Of a stretch of DNA of 64,000 bases, positions 11,350 to 21,830 are shown piece by piece. Made by a program: the position numbers and the translations under genes. The notes beneath the pieces were generated by a model that was not told the DNA's origin, made no database searches, and was given only the letters and a program-made list of their open reading frames with translations. The stretch's first letter is position 1, and each line of letters opens with the position of its first letter. The DNA lies in the NCBI GenBank assembly GCA_023653625.1, contig CM042900.1, positions 22,720,644 through 22,784,643 on the forward strand. The letters run 5' to 3'. Source of the DNA: Triadica sebifera. Its lineage: Eukaryota; Streptophyta; Magnoliopsida; Malpighiales; Euphorbiaceae.

Positions 11350-12740
11350 TACTATACAAATATAATATAACTTAAACTTATAATTATATAAACTTTAATC
11401 TATAAAATTGAAATTATAAATTTATTAACGAAATTAAAATTCTGAATATGTTAAAAAATAATTTTATATGTTAAAATTTTTATGATAGCAATGTAAGAAT
11501 TAAACCTATAACTCAATGTAAGTTTAAGATAATCTAACCATTAAGAACATTAATTATTTTTGTTATTAAATAAACAATAAAATATTTATAAGATATTGTT
11601 AGTTTTCTTTTTTGACTTTAATTTTTTTTATCACTAATTATATTTTTTAGTATTTATACTTTTTCTAATTATATTATATAATAAATCTAAATCATTTATT
11701 AATATATGATTTGGTAAGCCAATTTAAGTACAATCTATGAAGTAATCTAATTTATAATATAATTATATAATGTAACTTAAACTTAACTTATATACTATAC
11801 AAATATAATATAACTTCAACTTATAATTATATAAACTTTAATACATAAAATTGAAATTATAAATTTATTAATTAGTTAACAAAATTAATATGAAATTTAT
11901 AATAAAAATGAATTAATATAATTAAAAAATTTAATATGTTAAAAAATAATTTTATATATTAAAATTTTTATGATGGTAGTGTAGAGAATTAAACCTATGA
12001 ACTCCGTATAAGTTTAAGATAAGCTAACCATTAAGAAAATTAACTATCTTTGTTATTACGTAAACAATAAAATATTTATAAGATATTGCTAATTTTTATT
12101 TTTGACGCTAATAATATTTTTTAGCATTTATAAGTTTTACAATTATATTATATAATAAATATAAATCATGTATTAATATATGATTTGGTAAGCCAATTTA
12201 AGTGCAATTTATTACAAAGTAATATAATTTATAATATAATTATAAAATATAACTTAAACTTATATACTATACAAATATAATATAACTTAAACTTATAATT
12301 ATATAATCTTTAATCCATAAAATTAAAATTATAAATTTATTAATTAGTTAACAAAATTAATATGACATTTATAATAACAATTAATTAAAATAATTAAAAT
12401 TTTTTAATATGTTAAAAAATAATTTTATATGTTAAAATTTTTATAATTGTACTGTAAAAAATTAAACTTGTGAACTTCATATAAGTTTAAAATAAGCTAA
12501 CTAGTAAAAAAATTAATTATCTTTGTTATTAAGTAACAACAAAATATTTATAAGATATTGCTAGTTTTAATTTTTTGCTCTAATTTTTTTTATCACTAAT
12601 TATATTTTTTAGCATTTATAAGTTTTCTAATTATATTATATAATAAATCTAAATTATGTATTAATATATGATTTGGTAAATCAATTTAAGTGCAATCTAT
12701 TACAAAGTAATCTAATTTATGATACGTGTATTATAATTAT
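11350..12740 (+). repeat. three-copy AT-rich tandem repeat, period about 443-471 bp
   Basis: The anchor TACTATACAAATATAATATA starts at 11350, 11793 and 12264. Each unit then has the same ordered blocks: an AAAATTGAAATTATAAATTTA-like stretch, GTTAAAAAATAATTTTATA, TTAAACCTATGAACTC-like words, CAATAAAATATTTATAAG, and TTAATATATGATTTGGTAA. The last unit fades out near 12740. Units differ by small indels and look old. They encode nothing recognisable. Confidence 0.85.
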
Positions 12741-12963
12741 ATAATAAATAAATCTAATTTATTATTTTATTTTAAATATATTATATAATTTATTTCAAAA
12801 TAATTATAATATATTAAAATTAAATGATTTCACGTGAGCCGCTTATATTGATTTTTTCAATTCATGTTTACTTGTTTTTTATTCGTTTTCTTAATTTTTT
12901 TAAATTTGATATTGATAGTTATATATAGGTCTGTGATATATTTCAAACATAAATTTTTCTCAA

Positions 12964-12964
12964 T

Positions 12965-13003
<39 letters not shown>
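12964..13003 (+). repeat. compound (AC)n(AT)n microsatellite
   Basis: About 10 AC units run directly into about 10 AT units. Confidence 0.95.
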
Positions 13004-14135
13004 ATAAATCGTCTTTTAATTGGTATGTTGAGATTTAATTAGAAACCAACAATATAGTAGTATGATTAATAAATAAAATAATTTATAAGGAAAACTATGT
13101 AAATAAATTCATAATATTTGAGTGTTTTTTAAATTTAATCCAATTCTAAGTGAAAAATCATTAACAAAAAAAATATATTGAATTCTCTAGAATAAATTCT
13201 CTACAATTGCTCTAAAAACTTTTACATTATAAATACACTAATGTTGAATCAAATATCAAAATATTAATTATAAATCTACTATAAATTATGAAGTCAGTTG
13301 CTTTACATATATCTAATTCAGCTGCATATAATTTATTTTCTAATTTCTTATTAACTACTTAAACCTGTTTTTTAACCACATTAATTATTGATGTTCTTCT
13401 ATTAATTTAATTAAATCAACTACAAACAATTTATCGTAAATTTTGTTAGCAATTTAAAAATATTTATGTTATAATTAAATCATGAATTCAAAAATTGTAA
13501 TTAGTTTCTTATCTTCTATTTTATTGTTGCAATTAATTGTGTTGATTCTATAGATAAAACTTTAGAGTATCTGAGATTACTTGATATTTCTTCGATATTT
13601 TCTTCTTTTTCTTGTTTTTCTTCCACTTCATAGTCATTACAAGATGTAATATCATCTTCTTCATTATCTTCTCTCTGTTTTTCATATAATTTGCTTGTTC
13701 ATTAGTCAAGAATACAAGAAGAAATCAAATAGAAAATTTTCCAAAAAATATAGTCAATTAATTAAAAAGAAAAGATATCCCCCATAATTCTAATAAAAGT
13801 AAAAATAATATCAATAATAATAATATAATGTCATTTTTTTATTTAAATGGATAATGTATTTTTTTGTAGCTGTCAAATTTTGAGAGTTTCTTAACAATTT
13901 TGTTACAATATCGTGTAATAATTCTTTTAAAATAATATAATATGTCTAATTATGTGAAATTTGGGAATTAAAATAAAGAAAAGTTAATTAAATCTATTAA
14001 TCTCTGAGCATGAGTGAAGTAAGGACGACAATCAATTTTGATTGTATATTTCATAAAAAAGAGATCATATGTTAAAGGACTTTGTTTTTTTGTTCAAATC
14101 TTTGTCAAAAACATTTTTTTGAATATTTATTTTCA

Positions 14136-14140
<5 letters not shown>

Positions 14141-14176
<36 letters not shown>
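14141..14176 (+). repeat. (TA)n microsatellite
   Basis: About 18 TA units. Confidence 0.95.
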
Positions 14177-14178
<2 letters not shown>

Positions 14179-14714
14179 ATTTTTAATATGATAACAAAAT
14201 TTAGATGAATTAGGTACATTGTATCGCCTTGTCCCCTCTTTCTTTGCGCACTTTTAATTTGTTGTTTTCATATTTTCTTTTATATATTCTATTCTTTGAT
14301 AAAAAAAGCTGAATCTATCTTTGAATTTTCCTCCCATTTTTATAATATTAATTTGCTAGTTTCCATACATGCTAAAAATTCTTAAATAAATTTACTCAAT
14401 TTTGTCAATTGACAATTAATTCAACACAATGGTAGTATTAGAATTTTTGAATTCATGATTTAATTATAACATAAATATTTTTAAAATATGAATGATTTAT
14501 ACAATTACAATTAATTAATTAATGCATATATATGTGGAAAACTAAGTTTGTACAAAAAAAAAATTCAAACATGAGTTCCTTGATTGTGACATTTTGGTTA
14601 TGCATTGTTTTTGCCCTCTTCAGTATACGATATATATATTGCTTATGTATAATTGTTGAAAATTGATATGTTATAGTCAATTTATTTTAGTCAATTAGTA
14701 GTTCAATTTTTTTT

Positions 14715-15487
14715 TAAAAAAAAGATATATTTGGAGTGGTTCTCTATAAGTGTGTCATGTGTCTATATTTTGACATTTGCAAGTTTGTATTTTTTTCTGT
14801 TGGAGCTGAAAATACTCCTCATAAAAGTAGTAATTCGTACAAGATTATAGTAAGAAACCTCTTCACAATTACATATACACATTTTTTGTATTTTAATCAT
14901 TTGTTTGGTATAATCTTATTGATGACACATTGTGCAAAATATTATTCTTGATAATATTTATATCTGAAACCACATGCATCACGAGTCCAGTCATGTTGAT
15001 TGTCACATGCCGATATATGTGTCTTTAACAGTACAGTTTAATATGTATCTAAACTATTTAGTTTACATACTTTTATTATTTTTGATATTTCATATTGTTC
15101 TCATTCTGTATTCATTTTTTCTCTGGACCATTAAAAAATAAACTATGATTACTTAAATTAATGTATGTTTTATTCATTTCTTTTCACATGATAATTTGAC
15201 TTTTTGAAGATATATTACTTCTTGAGGTATTTCCATTACGCATAAATTCTTTTTTACATGTGTGATGGTTCATTTTAATTTATCACATATATGTTGCTTA
15301 CAATGATTATGAACATACAAATTCCTACAATTTAATTACTAGTTAAAATCTCTCTTGTTTATAGGACATTGAAGTATATTGGAAACTTGACTGAAGTTGC
15401 AAAGCATATTAGAACCAAGAGCAAGTCATAATGTATCAATCATTGTAATGACGTTTTTATTGTTCATTTGGATTTTCCTTTTCATTG
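14715..15487 (+). pseudogene. ADA2: ADA2-like transcriptional adaptor pseudogene, ZZ to SANT region, introns retained
   Basis: Three exon-like blocks follow the order of plant ADA2, the adaptor that bridges GCN5 histone acetyltransferase in SAGA-type complexes. Block 1 (14715-14849) translates KKDIFG, then LYKCVMC, YFDIC and FSVGAENTPHKS up to YKII, and ends at a GTAAGA donor. This is the end of the ZZ zinc finger, where the family has KCAVC, FDLC and FSVGAEVTPHKS. Block 2 (about 15170-15226) ends EDILLLE before GTATTT, matching the family's DEEILLLE. Block 3 starts after TTTATAG at 15365 and reads GNLTEVAKHIRTKSKS, a stop, then CINHCND, which is the SANT domain. Damage includes a Cys lost in the ZZ finger, Trp to Leu, a Gln to stop and small indels. 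Retained introns show a genomic duplicate, not a retrocopy. The first exon and the C-terminal SWIRM half are absent. Confidence 0.75.
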
Positions 15488-15847
15488 TGAATGTGAGTAT
15501 TGGACAAGCTGTATATTTCATAATTTAGCTAAGTCTAGATGTTCTATTTTGACAAATATATTATATTAAATTTGATATATTATATTAATGAAACAATTTT
15601 GATAGATTATATTTATTTATATTATACAAGTATCGAATTATTTGCATTGTATTATTTAGCATCGAAAAATTTAAAAAACTGTACCGAATTATCTTAAATT
15701 TTTGGAACAGCACAATACGAAGATTTTTTTTAATATAATACAAGACTTGTATTTAACAATCTCTGACTTTCCAATACAATTCCGGAGATTTTCTGATTCC
15801 GGATTGGAGCGTACCGTGTACACCCCTAGCAAGGGTTATGGTGATAT

Positions 15848-15863
15848 TGGGCTCATAAGCCCA
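15848..15863 (+). promoter_or_regulatory. inverted pair of TGGGCT (site II-like) elements upstream of the endosulfine gene
   Basis: TGGGCTCATAAGCCCA is a perfect inverted repeat with 6-bp arms. TGGGCY is the plant site II element, typical of promoters of growth- and cell-cycle-linked genes and bound by TCP factors. It lies about 170 bp upstream of the 5' UTR intron. A promoter role is inference from motif and position. Confidence 0.45.
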
Positions 15864-16035
15864 TAAAGCATAAGGAAGATATTCCTACCTTACAATGAAT
15901 GAAATAAAAAGCATAGGTTGTGATGTTCCGTGCGTGATTCTTAGGCTTCATTTTAGATAGGAATTTCGGTTGATCCGTTTCTGACAGCAAACGCCGCAGG
16001 CAAATCCTCCCTGTCTGATCTTCAATCATAATCAG

Positions 16036-16155
16036 GTAATAATTAATGTACGAATGTAAACTATATTAATCAATCAAGATTAATTCTTCCATTTGTACAA
16101 CATACCTGTTTTTTGATATCTGTTACCGCACTCACCATTTTCTTGACTGGCTCAG
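16036..16155 (+). other. 5' UTR intron of the endosulfine gene
   Basis: A donor CAG|GTAATAATT at 16035/16036 and an acceptor CTCAG at 16151-16155 place the start codon directly after the acceptor. The preceding exon (about 15880-16035) would be 5' UTR; its start cannot be fixed from sequence alone. Confidence 0.65.
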
Positions 16156-17252
16156 ATGTCGTCCACAAACATGGAGAAGGCAAAGGAGCGACAACTTGGC
16201 GATGATCACGATCGTAATCTTGAACACCAAGTTTTTGCTGTTGATGATGATGATGACGGTCATCATTCTCTGGAAGAGCTTAAAGATTCTGATGAAAATG
16301 GTGAAAATCCCATGCTTTCACCTCAGCAGGAGGTATATTTATCATGTATACATGTTTTACTACTTTGAACATTGGGTTTCTCATTATTTAACATTGCAGA
16401 ATGTGTGAAGGCACTGAATATGAGTTTGATTTTTCTGCTTAATTTCTTTAATTAGGAGGAAGAGATTAAGAGAAAATATGGAGGGATATTAACAAAGAAG
16501 AAGCCATTGATATCAAAGGTATTTAATTTAATTTAATTATATACGGTTGAAGGATATTTGATTACATACTAAGGAAAGTAATCTAACAATTTATCATGAT
16601 TTATATTCAGGATCATGAACGTGCCTTTTTTGATTCTGCAGATTGGGCGTTGGGAAAGGTTTTTTATTTCATTTTTATCCTCAAGAATTTTGAACTCAAA
16701 TGTAGATTTTTTTTTTTTTTGAAACTTAATTATCAGCATCAATTTTAAATGTCTGGTGTTTATGGTTATACTTATTAACAGCAAGGAACTCAAAAGCCTA
16801 AAGGACCACTGGAAGCTCTTCGCCCAAAATTGCAGGTACTGCTCTCTCTACTTTCTGATGTCACATGTAGAAAAAAAAAAAAAAAAAATTGAAATTTTTT
16901 AAAATTGCTCTTGATTTGCAGCCCAACCCGCAGCACCAAGTCCGTTCGAGGCGGTCAACTTATGCTCCTGCAGATGATTGTAATGGTAAGTAGTAAGTAC
17001 TCTATAGGCTGGATTCCGGTTTCGGGCAAGACCTAATCGAGCTCATGTATTTTTTTTTTAATTGTCCAAACAGGACATTTTGTTGGCCAAAATCTTTTAT
17101 AGTTTTTATCTCATACATCCCATTTTATATTACCAGTTGATGCCGCCAGTACTCATACATGTTATGAGGATGAGAACTGTCCATCGCTTGCTGCCACTGA
17201 GAACAACACTGCTACTCAGAATCAGAGTTTCCACGGCTTGTCGCCCACTTGA
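16156..17252 (+). CDS. endosulfine / ARPP19-family phosphoprotein, six coding exons
   Basis: Joining 16156-16332, 16456-16518, 16611-16658, 16782-16835, 16922-16985 and 17137-17252 gives 522 nt, 173 residues and a stop, with GT-AG at every intron and no internal stop. Residues 55-59 (SPQQE) and 60-70 (EEEIKRKYGGI) lead to the family core: PLISKDHERAFFDSADWALG at about 76-95, then KPKGPLEALRPKLQ at 101-114. FDSADW corresponds to the animal FDSGDY motif, whose Ser is phosphorylated by Greatwall kinase so that the protein inhibits PP2A-B55; here the Ser is residue 89. That biochemistry is known from animals and yeast; which kinase acts in plants is not shown here. The N-terminus is acidic with five consecutive Asp (30-34); the C-terminus (130-173) is low-complexity. 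The protein should be small, soluble and disordered. It is the only apparently intact host gene in the window. Exon boundaries are my prediction. Confidence 0.88.
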
Positions 17253-17284
17253 GATTCAAGGATGATGATAAGCGATATAAAATT

Positions 17285-17290
17285 AATAAA
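17285..17290 (+). terminator. AATAAA poly(A) signal of the endosulfine gene
   Basis: AATAAA lies 33 bp after the stop codon and is followed by a T-rich stretch, as expected of a plant 3' end. Confidence 0.55.
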
Positions 17291-17299
17291 AGTTTTTTT

Positions 17300-18199
17300 T
17301 AATCATCAATCACGAAGAGCCAAAACGAAATAAATCGAACTCGAGAAAAAGAATTGATTAGGCATCATCCCTCATTTTCTTCTTCTTGACATCACATCAG
17401 CCATGTCGAAACAAAAATGGAAAAAAGAGTGTATACCATCTTCTCAATATAGGATACAAAGTATGTTTCGTTCCTTTTTATGTACAACTAACGGAAATCC
17501 TATAATAAATACAAATTTTACTATTTCGGAATTGATAAGTAGCTTGTATTTATCTTTTTTGTTTATCTTCCATAATGAGTTTTATTCTCAAACCTTGGTG
17601 AAAACCATATTTGCGATCAGTTTGGAACTTGGAATGAAAGCTACAGTCTAAGAGGTGTATTTTTGCACAATTAAAGTGAGTAGATTTTGAGTCATAATGA
17701 TATGCCCTGTAAAGAAGAAAAAAAAGGAGAGATAGGAGAGGGTTGAAGTTTTTGTAAGTATGAGAACTTGGTTTGTTGTTAGAGTATAAATGGTTTGGTT
17801 TACTTCACTGATTTTAGGATGGGAAGGGTGAAATCATGGGAAGGATTAAGTTAAAGATAAAGAGGTTAGAGAGCACCGGTAATCAACATGTCACATATTC
17901 GAAACAAAGGAATGAAGTTTTGAAGATGAGATGAGATGAGATGGAAATAGACCCATTCATATCAATATAAAAACTTAAATTTTAACTATGTTAAATTCTA
18001 ACGTGGACTTATATTAAATGGGTTCTTAATTTTCCCAATTTTAAAGGTTGATGATAAAAGAAAATTATCATAGAGTCTACACTGACAATTAGCCCACATT
18101 TTAAGGGCATTTTTAAACTTTAACTCTAAAGTTTGAAATACCAAAAGGCTATAAGAATATTCCAAATAACTAAGATTCAAATCCCTCCATTACCTCATG
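17300..18199. other. intergenic, no recognised gene
   Basis: No domain is recognisable. An 82-codon frame at 17403-17651 has no support. A short GAGAT/GATGA direct repeat lies at 17927-17944. The left end of copia C1 may lie in the last 200 bp, but similarity is not visible there. Confidence 0.45.
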
Positions 18200-18843
18200 T
18201 TTAAATTGGAAATTCTTGTGAGATTCATGTGGACTACCGAAGGAACTAAAGTAAATATTTTGTATTGTCTCGTTAAATTAGATATTTCAACTCCTATATG
18301 TTTACTTCAATCTATAAATAGATCTTTGCAATTTTCATTTATTTTTATCATCATTGGATGTGAACCCTTCAAGTTGCGTCATGTACACATAGTTAAATTT
18401 TCACTAAGAAAAAAACATCTTCACATATATTTGTCAAATTTCATAATTATAATGAGTAGCAAATACTAAAAGTATTTTGATAGATTTAAATATAGCAACT
18501 GGAAAAAAATATTTCGTCATAGTCAATACATTGTCTTTGACTATATCATTTAGTTACCAATTTAGCTTCATAGGTAATAATATTAACTTTCATATTGATC
18601 TTCTTCTTAAAGATCCATTAGAACTAAATGAATTTTATCCCTTCAACTGGGTCAACCAAAGTTCATACTTGGTTTTCATGCATGAAATTCATACTTGGTT
18701 TTCATGCATGAAATCTATCTCTGAATGTATGGCCTTTAACCATTTGGTAGATGTTGAACTGTTCATAATTTCTTTATAGGTTGTAGGGTCATCATCATTT
18801 ATGAGTAATATATCATTTTGTTTACTTATGATAAATCCATATC
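18200..18843 (-). pseudogene. pol: C1 reverse transcriptase fragment
   Basis: The minus strand reads YGFIISKQND and DDDPTTYKEIMNSS, then KWLKAIHSEIDFMHENQV, and later RQCIDYDEIFFPVA, TQLEGFTS and KLQRSIYRLK. This is the order of the N-terminal half of copia RT. Stops and shifts interrupt it and the catalytic YVDD block is not present. A 26-bp direct duplication at about 18664-18714 repeats the codons for the MHENQV block. The open frames on the plus strand here are shadows. Confidence 0.8.
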
Positions 18844-19840
18844 TATCATATCCACCAATTTAGGATTCAAGTCTTGCGTGTCACTAAATCGATGCATCAA
18901 TTTGACCGAAATTTAAATTCGAATTTTGATCAGAGAAAAGTTAAAATAATAATAAATAATTATGTAAAATGCTCAAAAAAGTATATAAAAGATGTAAAGA
19001 TGTTGAATTATGGTAAAAGAACAAAATGTAAAATTTGAAAATTTTTTGAGTAAATTTATAATTTACCAAAAATTAGAGGATTAATTGGAATAATTATCAA
19101 TTAAATACATATATTGTACACAAAAATACTAAGTTGGCAAGCCATAACAAAGGATAAAAGAGATTAAGATGTTAATAATCCAAAATATTAGAGATATTAG
19201 TGAAATGGTGGGACCCATTGAAAACTTTTTTTTTCCTCTCCTTTCTTCTCCCTTATCACCTTCTTTGATTTATTTTTTTCTACATGAAAATCAGTCCCAA
19301 CCGTTCTCCTCATCCTTCATAACCATGATCTTATTTTTAGAGAGAGAAAGAGAGAAAGAATAGAGAGAAAAGCAAGTTAAAGCTACTTTCGTGCATGAAA
19401 AAGCTTGAAAAACTTAAGAAAGCTAAAAGGAAGAGAAAAGGGCAAAGGAAGAGGAGAATATAACACCTTATAATTTGGCTATAAAAGGAAAAAATGTTAA
19501 GATAAGATATTTTTCTTCTCCTCTACAATTTTTTCTAAAGGAAGATAAGGTTTAGAGCTCATTTAGAGCTTGTTTTGAAGAGAGAGAGAGAGTTTATGGT
19601 TTGTAGAGAAAACTTTATATTTTGCATAAGTATTATGCTTTATAAATAATATTTTTGTATATAAAGTATGTAGTTATCTTTTACCATAATATTGTGTTAT
19701 ACTGGATTTTTAAAAAAATTACGTATTACTCTATAAACTATAAATGTTCAAGTTACTTGATTTATTAAATGTTTTATTTGAAGAACTAGCATAACATCCC
19801 TTTATCCAAGCACTAGTAGTTAGCGTAAGGGGGTGTTACA
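18844..19840 (+). repeat. L1: shortened solo gypsy LTR inside C1
   Basis: The start (TATCATATCC, for the usual TGTCATATCC) and end (AAGGGGGTGTTACA) match the gypsy LTR at 29616-40520, as does most of the first 400 bp. At about 1 kb it lacks the middle of that LTR (2.2 kb). The C1 frame continues across it: SSRIRIIFE on one side and YGFIISKQ on the other. The word ATATC flanks both sides (18839-18843 and 19843-19847, the latter offset by 2 bp), consistent with a TSD. Confidence 0.8.
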
Positions 19841-19847
19841 ATATATC

Positions 19848-20770
19848 TCAAAAATAATGCGTATCCTACTAGATCTATGAAGTTTCTATATTTCAAAATG
19901 TGTTATTTTTAATTATATCATCTGCATGAGTAACAAATTAGTGTTCAATCAGTTGAAAAATGTCTACTTGGGCATCTTGAACTTCTTCAATTTCAATCTT
20001 TTTCTCACTATCTTTTTTTAGAAGAAACATTTTCTCTAAGAAGACAATATGCTTTGAAACAAATACCTTTTGTTCCAAATGGTGGTAAAATGGATATCCA
20101 AATTTCATTGTTGTATATTCCACAAACAAACATCAATCAAACTTAGCTTCTAGCTTGTTTGACACTGTTTGTTTCATATAAGTAAGACATATGAAGCGAA
20201 TTGTTTTTTAAGTATTCTTTACCTTGATCTGATCTAAGTGTCTTGATACTTTTTCCAAACTGTTTCTCAACTTTATTTTTGAATTCTTAGAACTTTTTAA
20301 AAGCTTCATATTTATATCTCATCAGATACAAGTATTTAAATTGTGAATAATCATCAATAAAGGTAATGAAGTAAATAATCACCTCTAAAACGCAGTAACA
20401 TTGGTCCACATATATCTGTATGTTTAAGGCCCAATAGCCCATTGGCATGTTCACCCTATCCATGAAAATGTGATTTTGTCATATTGCATAATAAACAAGA
20501 TTCATATGTGTCATATGATTCATATGTGTCATATGATTCATAATCACCATTCTTGTGTGACTTAGTCATACGTCTCTCATTTATATGACCAATGTGACAA
20601 TGCCATAAATATGATGATTTTAGGTTATCCATTTTTTTGTCTTTATTATTGATATTGAGAATTGAATTAGACATATCAAGAATGTAAATTCCAATCCATA
20701 ATATACCAATTCCATAAAGAATATCATTCAACCATATAAAACAACCATTGCTTTCAATAGTGAAATGAAA
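19848..20770 (-). pseudogene. pol: C1 GAG-pre-integrase, integrase remnants and pre-RT linker
   Basis: SSYLWHCHIGHINERRMTK (about 20640-20560) is the GAG-pre-integrase HxxxxHxxxxxxxC zinc-binding segment of copia polyproteins, followed by SCLLCNMTKSHFHG. The block YESYDT is repeated three times by a small tandem duplication at 20503-20545. Downstream, KVFVSKHIVFLEKMFLLK and IEIEEVQDAQ (20060-19950) are the linker before RT. The integrase core between them is heavily shifted and its catalytic residues cannot be placed. Confidence 0.75.
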
Positions 20771-20824
20771 TTTTTTTTTAAACTTGAATGAAAATAATAT
20801 TCTTAATTAAAAATAGAACAAGAT

Positions 20825-21830
20825 AACAATTTTCTAATTCTAAAATAAGCTGATTAGGGAGTGTCAAAACATAAGTTCCTACACCTAAAGTAGCAACTTT
20901 TGTTCTATTGCCAACGCACAACTTTGACTCTTCTTTATTGAGTTGTTTACTATTCCTTAGGTCCCGCATATCAGGACATATGTGCTACCCACAACCGCTA
21001 TCCAATACCCATGTATTATTATTAGAAATAATATTAACCTCAGTAACATAAAGTAGAAGGTGCATCTGATGTCTTATCCTTTTCCTTTTTCGAATACTCC
21101 AGATAGATCTTGTAATTCTTTTTCTAATGCCCATTCTTGCCACAATGAATAACAATTTTTTAATTGTAAAATAAGTTGACTAGGGAGTGTCAAAATATAA
21201 GTTCCTACACCTAATATAGCAACTCTTGTTCTATTGCTAACACACAGGTTTGACTCTCCCTTCTTGAGTTGTCTATTATTCCTTAGGCCTTACATATTAG
21301 TATATATGTGTTAGCTACAACCGGTATCCAATAACCATGCATTATTATTAGAAATAGTATTAACTTCAATAACATAAATACCTGAAGTAGAAGGTGCATC
21401 CGATGACTTGTCCTTTTCCTTATTCAGAAATTCCAAATAGGTCTTGCAATTAATCTTCTAATGTCCATTCTTGCCACAATGAAATAACAATTTTCTAATT
21501 CTAAAATAAGCCCACTAAGGAGTGTCAAAACATAAGTTCCTACACCTAATGCAGTAACTTTTTCTTTATTGCCAATATGCAAGGCTAACTTTCCTTTCTT
21601 GAGTGGTCTACTATTCTTTAAGTCTTGCATATCAGTACATATGTGTCAGCCACAACTGGTATCCAATACTAATGTATTATTACTAGAAATAGTATTAACC
21701 TCAATAATATAAATACTTAAAGTAAAAGGTGCATTTGATGTCTTATCCTTTTTCTTCTTCAGAGACTTTAGATAGGTCTTACAATTCATCTTCCAATGGT
21801 CATTCTTGCCACAATGAAAGCAAGTCCCTT
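20825..21830 (-). repeat. three-copy tandem repeat of the C1 protease/zinc-knuckle segment, period about 325-335 bp
   Basis: The anchor ATAACAATTTTCTAATTC recurs at 20825, 21151 and 21484. Each unit carries the same blocks: GGAGTGTCAAAACATAAGTT, CCTACACCTAA, a GTAGCAACTTTTGTTCTATT-like word, the KNSRPLKKGK-like codons, and the reversed codons for VAL-DT-S-CG and the zinc-knuckle C-terminus ending at CATTCTTGCCACAATGA. The three units differ by scattered substitutions, so the triplication is not recent. The third unit joins the only complete knuckle, CFHCGKNDHWKMNC (about 21820-21780). Confidence 0.85.

Larger units (their letters stand above)
12741..14714. other. AT-rich non-coding region
   Basis: Contains an (AC)n(AT)n tract at 12964-13003 and a (TA)n tract at 14141-14176. 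A 61-codon acidic open stretch on the minus strand (13516-13698) has no ATG and no recognisable domain. I see no gene. Confidence 0.5.
11127..15828. mobile_element. candidate hAT-like element boundaries enclosing a tandem repeat and the ADA2 pseudogene
   Basis: The left end reads TAGGGTTGTACATG (11127-11140). The reverse complement of the right end reads TAGGGGTGTACACG (15815-15828), so 12 of 14 bases match. Ends of the form TAGGGGTGTACACGG are common on plant hAT-type elements. The adjoining octamers are GCAGAGAT (11119-11126) and GCAAGGGT (15829-15836); they agree at 5 of 8 positions and differ only by A/G changes, so they are at best a decayed TSD. No hAT transposase is visible inside. The ends could instead belong to two separate small elements. 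Confidence 0.35.

Noticed and set aside
13516..13698. Minus-strand acidic open stretch (NEEDDITSCNDYEVEEKQ)
   Set aside because: No ATG, no recognisable domain; AT-rich DNA often gives Glu/Asp/Lys-rich frames.
17403..17651. 82-codon frame downstream of the endosulfine gene
   Set aside because: No domain, and hydrophobic Phe/Leu/Ile composition as expected of T-rich DNA.
18197..18779. Two plus-strand frames of 90 and 100 codons
   Set aside because: They are antisense to the copia RT remnant of C1, which explains the sequence.
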